Shown here in pieces: positions 1 to 4,686 of a stretch of 5,889 nt of DNA (the first letter of the stretch is position 1; each line of letters begins with the position of its first letter). Below the pieces are notes generated by a model that had not been told where the DNA came from, searched no databases, and saw only the letters and a list, made by a program, of their open reading frames with translations. This DNA is from Patescibacteria group bacterium (lineage in GTDB: Bacteria > Patescibacteriota > Minisyncoccia > Phycocordibacterales > UBA9973), in the NCBI GenBank assembly GCA_030916575.1, contig JAUPWJ010000076.1, positions 1 through 5,889 of the forward strand, written 5' to 3'. A program made the position numbers and the translations under genes.

Positions 1-2
1 AT

Positions 3-767
3 AAAGAAAAAGAGGAAGAAGAATTTCCAAATGAAGCTGTGATTGAAGTTCGAGCTGGAGCAGGAGGAGACGAAGCATCACTCTTCGCTTGGGAGCTAGC
101 TCACATGTATGAACGATACGCAGAAATACAAGGCTGGGATTGGAAAACAAATTATGAATCTAAAAATGATATTAGTGGATATAAAGAAGCGAGTTTTGAA
201 ATAAAAGGTAAAGATGTGTACAGAAAACTTCGCTACGAGACTGGAGTGCATAGAGTGCAGAGAATCCCAGCCACTGAGAAAAATGGCCGAGTGCACACTT
301 CCACTGCATCTGTGGCTGTGCTTCCAATAAAGAAAAAATTAAATTTTGTAATTAATCCTGCAGATTTAGAAATGGAATACTCTCGCTCCGGTGGAAAAGG
401 AGGACAAAATGTAAACAAGGTGGAAACAGCAGTGCGTTTGATACATAAACCTACAGGTATTGATGTTCGTTCTACAAACGAAAGAAGCCAAGTAGCTAAC
501 CGTGAAAAAGCCTTAGGTATTCTTACGGCAAAGCTCGTAGCTTTAAAAGAAGAAGAAGAAGCTAAAAAATATGCTGGAGAGAGAAAAAGCCAAATAGGTA
601 CAGGAGATAGAAGTGAGAAAATTCGGACATATAACTTCCCTCAAGACCGTATGACTGACCATAGAATAAAAAAATCTTGGCACAATTTACCTAAAATTAT
701 GGAAGGCAGTATTGAAGATATTATATCTGCTATTGAGAGTGGAGAAACAGGAGAGGACGAAGAATAA
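3..767 (+). CDS. prfA: Peptide chain release factor 1 (RF1), 5'-truncated by the window edge
   Basis: RF1 recognises UAA and UAG in the ribosomal A site and triggers hydrolysis of peptidyl-tRNA. The reading frame is open from base 3, giving about 254 residues of a family of roughly 350-360, so the N-terminal helical domain lies outside the window. The GTG at 39 is internal, because the homology-like sequence runs through it. Visible marks are the conserved AGAGGDEA stretch just after it, the RF1-type codon-recognition tripeptide PAT (bases 267-275, context HRVQRIPATE) and the catalytic GGQ (399-407). A RTYNFPQ...TDHRI block follows near the end, which is RF1-like rather than RF2-like. The C-terminus is acidic (GETGEDEE). 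The GGQ loop reads GGKGGQNVN instead of the commoner GAGGQHVN. The usual partner prmC does not follow; an ABC exporter gene does. Identity as RF1 is very secure. Confidence 0.96.
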   Translation, partial: KEKEEEEFPNEAVIEVRAGAGGDEASLFAWELAHMYERYAEIQGWDWKTNYESKNDISGYKEASFEIKGKDVYRKLRYETGVHRVQRIPATEKNGRVHTSTASVAVLPIKKKLNFVINPADLEMEYSRSGGKGGQNVNKVETAVRLIHKPTGIDVRSTNERSQVANREKALGILTAKLVALKEEEEAKKYAGERKSQIGTGDRSEKIRTYNFPQDRMTDHRIKKSWHNLPKIMEGSIEDIISAIESGETGEDEE

Positions 768-795
768 TTTACTAAATAATGTTAAAATAAGTTTT

Positions 796-2553
796 ATGCT
801 TTTAAAAAAGATATTTCGCCATGTTTGGCCGATAATAATGCAATATAAGTGGTCTTTTTTTCTAACCTTTATTTTCTTCGCAGGTTCAGTTGTTTTTGAC
901 TATATTATAAAAACTCTTTATTTAAAAAAAATAATTGATGTTATTTCTGGTTCAGATTTACCACGCGTGGCATTAGCCGACACATTGTTCGGCTTAGTTG
1001 GTATGACCGCATTGACTTTAGGGATAGCATTTATTTTTTCCCGATTGGGAAATTGGAGTCAAAATTATTTTAGAAACAATGCTTTACGTGAACTTTCTAA
1101 TTATTCTTTCCAAAAAATAACTAACCACTCTCATAATTTTTTTACCAATCATTTTACTGGTGGTTTGGTGACAAAGTCAAAACGCTTCACAAGTGCCTTT
1201 AGAAGCATAACTAGTATTATGTATATAAATTTTTGGGCTACTTTAATTATGCTAGTTAGTGCTTTTGTCGTCCTTTTTATTGAAGTGCCAAATCTTGCTT
1301 CTTTTTTTCTTCTTTGGGTTTTGTTCTACATATTTATAATGTATCAATTTGTGAAAATAAAATTTCCTTATGACCTACGTAGCTCCGCAGCTGATTCTAA
1401 GGTAGGTAGTAGGCTCGCAGATGTTTTTACTAATATATTTACACTTAAAGTTTTTTCTGCAAGAGATCAAGAAATAGAATCTTTTAAAAAAGTGACACAA
1501 GATGAATCTGTCCATAGAGGTAGGGCTTGGTTTTTTGGTAATACTCAAAGAGCTATAAAAGCGTTGTTAATGATTTCAGCTCAAACAGTTGTGTTATATA
1601 TAACAGTGAAATTATGGATTAATGTAGACATAACTACAGGTATGATAGTTCTTATACAGACTTACGTGTTTGCAATAATGAGTCGATTGTGGGATTTAGA
1701 TGATGCTATATTTGTTTTTATGGAAAATGTTTCAGAAATGAGTGAAGTTATAGATATTTTTGAAATCAAACCAGATGTTTTGGAACCACAAAATCCAGAG
1801 GAATCTAGAATGGTAAAGGGGAATATTTCTTTTAAGAATGTTTCTTTTGTTTATGATGCTGGTAGTGATGTTTTTGAGAATTTTAGTTTAAATATTCATG
1901 AAGGAGAAAGAATAGGACTAGTGGGGCATTCAGGTGCTGGTAAATCAACTATTACAAAATTACTTTTGCGTTTTATTGATGTAGCCGATGGAAGCATTGA
2001 AATTGATGGTCAAAATATTAAAAATGTTTTACAAGATGATTTGAGGAGGGCTATTGCTTATGTGCCCCAAGAGCCGATTTTATTTCATAGAAGTATAAGA
2101 GAAAATATTGCGTATGGAAAGCCTGAAGCTACAGATGAAGAAATAATTTCTGCAGCAAAAAGAGCTCATGCGCACGAGTTTATTGCTACTTTAAAAGATA
2201 GTTATGACACATTGGTAGGTGAACGCGGAGTAAAACTCTCAGGTGGAGAGCGACAAAGAGTATCTATTGCACGAGTTATGCTTACTAGGGCACCAATATT
2301 GATTTTAGATGAAGCTACAAGTTCTCTGGATAGTGTGAGTGAATCTTATATACAAGATGCTTTCGGTGAGCTTATGAAAGGTAAAACTACTATTGTTATA
2401 GCTCATAGACTTTCTACTATTCAAAAAATGGATAGAATTATTGTGCTTGATAAAGGAAAAATAACAGAAGAGGGAACTCATAAAGAACTACTAGAAAAAG
2501 GAGGCACTTATGCCGAACTTTGGAATCGTCAAACTGGGGGATTTCTTGAATAA
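796..2553 (+). CDS. ABC exporter half-transporter (MsbA/ABCB-like, fused TMD-NBD)
   Basis: This 585-residue protein has the fused membrane and ATPase domains of a type IV ABC exporter, which would dimerise and export lipid, peptide or drug; the substrate cannot be read from sequence. About six membrane segments are visible, near residues 19-40, 64-84, 141-164, 166-186, 256-276 and 280-300. The nucleotide-binding domain has Walker A GHSGAGKST (377-385, Lys383), Q-loop Gln425, signature LSGGE (481-485), Walker B ILILDE (Asp505, catalytic Glu506) and H-loop His537. Both the signature and the catalytic Glu are canonical, so an active homodimer is plausible, although a heterodimer with an unseen partner cannot be excluded. 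The frame stays open upstream to an ATG at 712, but that would overlap the prfA 3' end by 56 bp with non-homologous-looking sequence, so ATG 796 is chosen. No clear SD precedes 796. The gene starts 28 bp after prfA and may be co-transcribed with it. Confidence 0.93.
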   Translation: MLLKKIFRHVWPIIMQYKWSFFLTFIFFAGSVVFDYIIKTLYLKKIIDVISGSDLPRVALADTLFGLVGMTALTLGIAFIFSRLGNWSQNYFRNNALRELSNYSFQKITNHSHNFFTNHFTGGLVTKSKRFTSAFRSITSIMYINFWATLIMLVSAFVVLFIEVPNLASFFLLWVLFYIFIMYQFVKIKFPYDLRSSAADSKVGSRLADVFTNIFTLKVFSARDQEIESFKKVTQDESVHRGRAWFFGNTQRAIKALLMISAQTVVLYITVKLWINVDITTGMIVLIQTYVFAIMSRLWDLDDAIFVFMENVSEMSEVIDIFEIKPDVLEPQNPEESRMVKGNISFKNVSFVYDAGSDVFENFSLNIHEGERIGLVGHSGAGKSTITKLLLRFIDVADGSIEIDGQNIKNVLQDDLRRAIAYVPQEPILFHRSIRENIAYGKPEATDEEIISAAKRAHAHEFIATLKDSYDTLVGERGVKLSGGERQRVSIARVMLTRAPILILDEATSSLDSVSESYIQDAFGELMKGKTTIVIAHRLSTIQKMDRIIVLDKGKITEEGTHKELLEKGGTYAELWNRQTGGFLE

Positions 2554-2562
2554 AACCTTACC

Positions 2563-2590
2563 TTGCTTTTTAAAGTTTTTGTGTTATTGT
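2563..2590 (+). promoter_or_regulatory. Predicted promoter with extended -10, for the putative lipoprotein gene
   Basis: The -35 candidate is TTGCTT (2563-2568) and the -10 candidate is TATTGT (2585-2590), with a 16-bp spacer and a TG dinucleotide one base upstream of the -10. The hexamers are only fair matches. The same layout (TTG, then TGTTAT at the same distance) recurs at 3911-3938, which supports it. An alternative -10, TATGAT at 2590-2595, matches consensus better but would need a 21-bp spacer. Transcription would begin near 2597. Confidence 0.5.
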
Positions 2591-2600
2591 ATGATTTAGA

Positions 2601-2624
2601 AATCAGTACAATGTTGTGCTGATT
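2601..2624 (+). promoter_or_regulatory. 24-bp near-perfect palindrome at the predicted transcript 5' end (operator or 5' stem-loop)
   Basis: The arms AATCAGTACAA (2601-2611) and TTGTGCTGATT (2614-2624) are reverse complements except for one T/G position, which would be a G-U wobble in RNA. They are separated by only two bases. The element begins a few bases after the predicted start of transcription and ends just before an A-run and the SD. No T-run follows, so it is not an intrinsic terminator. A repressor operator or an mRNA-stabilising 5' hairpin both fit; the symmetry is seen directly and the role is inferred. Confidence 0.6.
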
Positions 2625-2628
2625 AAAA

Positions 2629-2640
2629 AAGGAGGTAACC
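2629..2640 (+). promoter_or_regulatory. Strong Shine-Dalgarno site that decides a TTG start
   Basis: AAGGAGGT (2629-2636) is an excellent complement to the 16S rRNA 3' end and sits 4 nt before a TTG at 2641. It is the strongest ribosome binding site in the window and is why the non-ATG start is accepted. Confidence 0.85.
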
Positions 2641-3312
2641 TTGAAAAATGTAATTTACTTCAGTTTATTGTTTTTTGTATGTTCCTGTGCTCCAATGCCA
2701 GAAACAACTACTACTGTTAGACCCGAATTTACCGTGTCTTTTAAGGAAGAAAGTGCTGTCGTTTTTAACGATAGTGGCAAACTCTCAGGAATTGATTCCG
2801 CAAAGATCATATGGAGCGAAAATCTCCTTTATATACCTCTATATTTAGAGGATTGCGGTTGTTCTAATACTGGTAGACCTAGTAATTCTTTTGCGGCGAG
2901 TCATCCGGCTACAATTATGAAAATTCGTACTTTAGTTGAGTCTATTATTTCTAACCGCAATATCACAGACCAGGAGTTAGAGGTATCAAATAAATACTCA
3001 GGTCTTCTAAATGGTATTTGGTTTGAGTTAGAACCAGAAAAGCCGGCAACTTTGGTTTGGCAAAACCTAACAGCTTCAGATACTATTGACATGCCTTATG
3101 GTGGTTCACTCAATAAAACTTTGAGCATGACCAATGCCCAAGCTTTGGAATTTGCAAAAAGGTTCAAAAAAGACTATCGGTACACAGATGACGGTAGGCT
3201 TTTTGTTAAAGTGAGTCCAGGCCTTTATGTGAAAGATTGGCGTCCAATAGAAGTAAGTAAAGTTAGCTGGGGCATGTTAGTAGGTGAGTACATGTCGTCT
3301 GCACCTAAATGA
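2641..3312 (+). CDS. Putative secreted lipoprotein of unknown function
   Basis: This is a 223-residue protein that I do not recognise. It starts with TTG, fixed by the strong SD just upstream. Residues 1-16 look like a short lipoprotein signal: Lys2, a hydrophobic stretch at 4-13, then VCSC, in which Cys16 fits a loose lipobox; Cys14 is an alternative. A Thr-rich stretch (22-25) follows. The mature part is soluble-looking, with a DCGC pair of cysteines (Cys72, Cys74), a proline- and aromatic-rich C-terminal half, and no further membrane segment. The first residues after Cys16 contain no Asp at +2, consistent with ordinary membrane retention. It stops at TGA, which argues against UGA recoding in this genome. 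It appears to be a single-gene unit, with its own promoter, a palindromic leader and a strong downstream terminator. Function is unknown; surface anchoring is an inference. Confidence 0.8.
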   Translation: MKNVIYFSLLFFVCSCAPMPETTTTVRPEFTVSFKEESAVVFNDSGKLSGIDSAKIIWSENLLYIPLYLEDCGCSNTGRPSNSFAASHPATIMKIRTLVESIISNRNITDQELEVSNKYSGLLNGIWFELEPEKPATLVWQNLTASDTIDMPYGGSLNKTLSMTNAQALEFAKRFKKDYRYTDDGRLFVKVSPGLYVKDWRPIEVSKVSWGMLVGEYMSSAPK

Positions 3313-3339
3313 AGGTAAATCCTTTTAAAGTTTTAAGTC

Positions 3340-3363
3340 TCTTCCTGTATGGCTGCAGGAAGA
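3340..3363 (+). other. Hairpin in the 3' untranslated region of the putative lipoprotein gene
   Basis: TCTTCCTG (3340-3347) and CAGGAAGA (3356-3363) form an 8-bp perfect stem with an 8-nt loop. No T-run follows. The hairpin lies between the stop codon and the terminator at 3371. It may protect the mRNA 3' end or be part of a small 3'-derived RNA; neither can be told from sequence. Confidence 0.5.
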
Positions 3364-3370
3364 TCCCATT

Positions 3371-3405
3371 AAAGCCCTGGTGTATTATTATCCAGGGCTT
3401 TTTTT
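3371..3405 (+). terminator. Strong intrinsic terminator after the putative lipoprotein gene
   Basis: AAAGCCCTGG (3371-3380) pairs with CCAGGGCTTT (3392-3401) as a 10-bp perfect stem with an 11-nt AT-rich loop. A run of seven T's covers 3399-3405. This closes the upstream unit and sits directly before the next promoter. Confidence 0.92.
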
Positions 3406-3406
3406 A

Positions 3407-3435
3407 TTGTCTTTTATTTTTTAATTAACTATAAT
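3407..3435 (+). promoter_or_regulatory. Predicted sigma-70-type promoter for the DUF805 gene
   Basis: The -35 TTGTCT (3407-3412) and a perfect -10 TATAAT (3430-3435) are separated by 17 bp. The predicted start near 3442 leaves a leader of about 28 nt to ATG 3470. The region is extremely AT-rich, so chance -10 matches are common, but the spacing and position right after a terminator are convincing. Confidence 0.65.
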
Positions 3436-3469
3436 TATATTATATTTATTATTAATAATATTTTTTAAT

Positions 3470-3901
3470 ATGGAACATTATATTGGAGTTTTGAAGAAGT
3501 ATGCTGTTTTTGAAGGTAGAGCAAGTAGGATGGAATTTTGGATGTTTATACTCTTTAGTCTACTAGTAAGTATTGCCTTAAGTTTTGTTGATAAATATTT
3601 ACCAAAAGTTGATGTATGGGGCGAAATGGGAATATTAGGTATAGCTTATTCTTTAATTACTTTAATTCCATCTTTAGCTGTATCAGTTAGAAGACTTCAC
3701 GATATAAATCGTAGTGGTTTATGGCTTCTCCTACTCTTAGTTCCAATTATAGGATTTATTGTTATTATAGTTTTCCATTTATTAGAATCAACTCCAGGGG
3801 AAAATGCTTACGGGCCAAATCCTAATGGAATATCAACACCTCCAAATGTAAATAATACTCCTTCTGCACCGACTCCTCCACCAGTAAATCCTACAGTTTA
3901 G
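3470..3901 (+). CDS. DUF805 family inner-membrane protein
   Basis: This is a 143-residue small membrane protein of the DUF805 (YhaH-like) family, whose function is not established. The N-terminus has the family pattern of a short amphipathic stretch followed by FEGRASRMEFW (residues 14-24). Three membrane segments lie near 22-41, 52-72 and 82-103. The conserved RRLHDINRSGLW (74-85) sits between the second and third, and PGENAYGPNP (109-118) follows the last. The C-terminal tail (119-143) is a low-complexity Pro/Asn/Thr/Ser linker, likely disordered. The start at 3470 is preferred because the full family N-terminus begins there. No SD precedes it; the upstream sequence is nearly pure A/T. The gene has its own promoter and no strong terminator of its own, though a weak hairpin follows at 3947. 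Confidence 0.88.
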   Translation: MEHYIGVLKKYAVFEGRASRMEFWMFILFSLLVSIALSFVDKYLPKVDVWGEMGILGIAYSLITLIPSLAVSVRRLHDINRSGLWLLLLLVPIIGFIVIIVFHLLESTPGENAYGPNPNGISTPPNVNNTPSAPTPPPVNPTV

Positions 3902-3910
3902 GAGATTTCA

Positions 3911-3938
3911 TTGTATTTTTATTTTTCTGTGTTATACT
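3911..3938 (+). promoter_or_regulatory. Predicted promoter with extended -10, for the RNA-binding protein gene
   Basis: The -35 TTGTAT (3911-3916), 16-bp spacer and -10 TATACT (3933-3938) are preceded by TG at 3930-3931, an extended -10 arrangement. The layout aligns base for base with the promoter at 2563-2590 over TTG and TGTGTTAT. Transcription would begin near 3945, giving a long leader of about 124 nt. Confidence 0.65.
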
Positions 3939-3944
3939 TTTCTA

Positions 3945-4068
3945 GTAGTTTCTCGAGAGGCTTTTTGTTTAAATTGCAATTGAGCGGTTAGAGCATCTAC
4001 GTCCCGATCGATTTGGGACATTATAATAAGTTTTGCCTGGTTTTTTCAAAACAGGAGAAGTAAATAGA
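3945..4068 (+). promoter_or_regulatory. Long structured 5' leader of the RNA-binding protein gene
   Basis: From the predicted start of transcription to ATG 4069 there are about 124 nt with three possible hairpins. The first is at 3947-3962. The second pairs GTCCC (4001-4005) with GGGAC (4015-4019). The third pairs CCTG and TTTT (4036-4044, G4040 bulged) with AAAACAGG (4048-4055). This last stem takes in the first three bases of the SD AGGAG (4053-4057), so it could limit ribosome access. The SD lies 11 nt before the ATG, somewhat far. A regulatory leader for temperature or self-regulation is inferred, not shown. Confidence 0.5.
3947..3966 (+). terminator. Weak terminator-like hairpin (end of the DUF805 gene, or leader attenuator)
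   Basis: AGTTTC (3947-3952) pairs with GAGGCT (3957-3962) around a TCGA loop, with two G-U pairs, followed by T's to 3966. The stem is short. It is the only terminator candidate after the DUF805 gene, but it lies downstream of the next promoter, so it would also form at the very 5' end of the RNA-binding protein transcript. Confidence 0.35.
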
Positions 4069-4413
4069 ATGGCTACAAAGCTATATGTAGGGGGATTACC
4101 TTACAGTACACAAGAAGATGCGTTGAAAGACCTCTTCTCACAAGCAGGATCTGTAACATCTGCTGTGATTATTATGGATAAGATGTCTGGTCGCTCAAAA
4201 GGTTTCGGTTTCGTAGAAATGTCATCTGATGCAGAAGCGCAAGCTGCTGTAGGGATGTTCAACGAAAAAGAATTCGAAGGACGAAAGCTTACAGTCAATG
4301 AAGCTCGACCTATGGAAGCTCGCCCTCCACGAACTGGTGGAAATGGCGGTGGATATGGTGGAGGAAATGGTGGTTACGGAGGAAGCCGAGGAGGTTCTCG
4401 CCGAGAATACTAA
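4069..4413 (+). CDS. Single-RRM glycine-rich RNA-binding protein
   Basis: This 114-residue protein has one RNA recognition motif followed by a glycine-rich tail, as in the small cyanobacterial Rbp proteins and similar bacterial RRM proteins. RNP2 is LYVGGL (residues 5-10) and RNP1 is KGFGFVEM (44-51), with the two RNA-stacking aromatics of RNP1 (Phe46, Phe48) and Tyr6 of RNP2 present. Residues 1-80 form the complete domain. The tail 89-114 is rich in Gly, with Tyr and Arg (repeats of GGYGG and RGG type), and ends in RREY. It probably binds single-stranded RNA as a chaperone or post-transcriptional regulator. ATG 4069 is chosen over an upstream ATG at 4033 because it begins the domain and has AGGAG upstream. 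The gene is flanked by its own promoter and terminator. Its codon use looks less A/T-heavy than its neighbours, which suggests high expression. Confidence 0.93.
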   Translation: MATKLYVGGLPYSTQEDALKDLFSQAGSVTSAVIIMDKMSGRSKGFGFVEMSSDAEAQAAVGMFNEKEFEGRKLTVNEARPMEARPPRTGGNGGGYGGGNGGYGGSRGGSRREY

Positions 4414-4434
4414 ATCTCATAATTTTGAAACATT

Positions 4435-4455
4435 AAAGCCCTTCGGGGCTTTTTT
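4435..4455 (+). terminator. Intrinsic terminator after the RNA-binding protein gene
   Basis: AAAGCCC (4435-4441) pairs with GGGCTTT (4446-4452) around a stable TTCG tetraloop, with a T-run over 4450-4455. It lies 22 bp after the stop codon and two bases before the -35 of the next promoter. Confidence 0.93.
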
Positions 4456-4457
4456 GT

Positions 4458-4486
4458 TTGCCTAAAACTTTAATCTTTGTTATATT
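4458..4486 (+). promoter_or_regulatory. Predicted promoter with extended -10, for tRNA-Ile and the ATP synthase genes
   Basis: The -35 TTGCCT (4458-4463) and -10 TATATT (4481-4486) have a 17-bp spacer, with TG at 4478-4479 forming an extended -10. The predicted start is near 4493, about 119 nt before the tRNA. I see no good promoter between it and the ATP synthase genes. Confidence 0.6.
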
Positions 4487-4492
4487 TTATAT

Positions 4493-4611
4493 ACTCTTTT
4501 AATTAAAGGGTTTTCTTTGTTTTAAGTTTAAGTTTGTGTTTGAGCGTGTAATTGTTGGTAATGTACCCGAGTCCCGTTTGATAGTAATGCGTGTTTTGAA
4601 AATTTAAGTTT
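4493..4611 (+). other. Leader upstream of tRNA-Ile with a 13-bp repeat of the tRNA 5' end
   Basis: This ~119-bp stretch has no credible open frame. It contains GTTTGAGCGTGTA at 4538-4550, repeated exactly at 4608-4620, where it forms the start of the tRNA. After the first copy comes a short D-arm-like stretch (TTGGTAAT) but no recognisable anticodon or T arm, so it is not a functional tRNA. It may be a decayed duplicate or a structured leader. Confidence 0.5.
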
Positions 4612-4683
4612 GAGCGTGTAGTTCAGTGGTAGAACGCTGTCCTGATAAGACAGAGGTCGATGGTCCGATTCCATCCACGCTCA
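4612..4683 (+). tRNA. tRNA-Ile (anticodon GAT)
   Basis: The full cloverleaf can be folded by eye. The acceptor GAGCGTG (4612-4618) pairs with CACGCTC (4676-4682), 7 of 7. The D stem is GTTC/GAAC around AGTGGTA. The anticodon stem is CTGTC/GACAG around CTGATAA, which places GAT at 4644-4646 (isoleucine, reading AUC and AUU). The variable loop has 5 nt, and the T stem is GATGG/CCATC. The discriminator is A4683, as expected for isoleucine, and CCA is not encoded. The T loop reads TCCGATT, so position 55 is C where nearly all elongator tRNAs have U (pseudouridine). The rest is canonical, so the gene is probably functional. An ATP synthase gene begins 3 nt downstream. Confidence 0.95.
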
Positions 4684-4686
4684 CAT

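Noticed and set aside
39..41. GTG 39 as the start of prfA
   Set aside because: The frame stays open to the window edge, and conserved RF1 sequence should extend upstream by about 100 residues. The gene is cut, not short.
3..767. Release factor 2 or a PrfH-type factor
   Set aside because: The GGQ loop recalls some RF2 proteins, but the PAT tripeptide (RF1 PxT type) and the RTYNFPQ block fit RF1; RF2 has SPF at that site.
712..795. ATG 712 as the start of the ABC exporter (28 more residues)
   Set aside because: It would overlap the conserved prfA 3' end by 56 bp. The added residues look like an out-of-frame reading of prfA, and the membrane domain begins naturally at ATG 796.
2601..2624. Palindrome as an intrinsic terminator for the ABC exporter gene
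   Set aside because: A-rich rather than T-rich sequence follows it on the + strand. On the - strand the T-run precedes rather than follows the hairpin.
3310..3312. UGA recoded to glycine, as in some Candidate Phyla lineages
   Set aside because: TGA ends the putative lipoprotein gene just before a strong terminator, and no other frame needs read-through of TGA.
4033..4068. ATG 4033 as the start of the RNA-binding protein
   Set aside because: It falls within the leader hairpin and upstream of the SD. The RRM begins at ATG 4069.
4542..4611. A second tRNA gene upstream of tRNA-Ile
   Set aside because: Only the first nine bases match the tRNA. No acceptor 3' strand, anticodon stem or T arm can be folded.
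4660..4686. ATG 4660 as the start of the AtpI/AtpZ-like gene
   Set aside because: The codon lies inside the T arm of tRNA-Ile, and the first nine residues are translated tRNA. ATG 4687 is the first start outside it.
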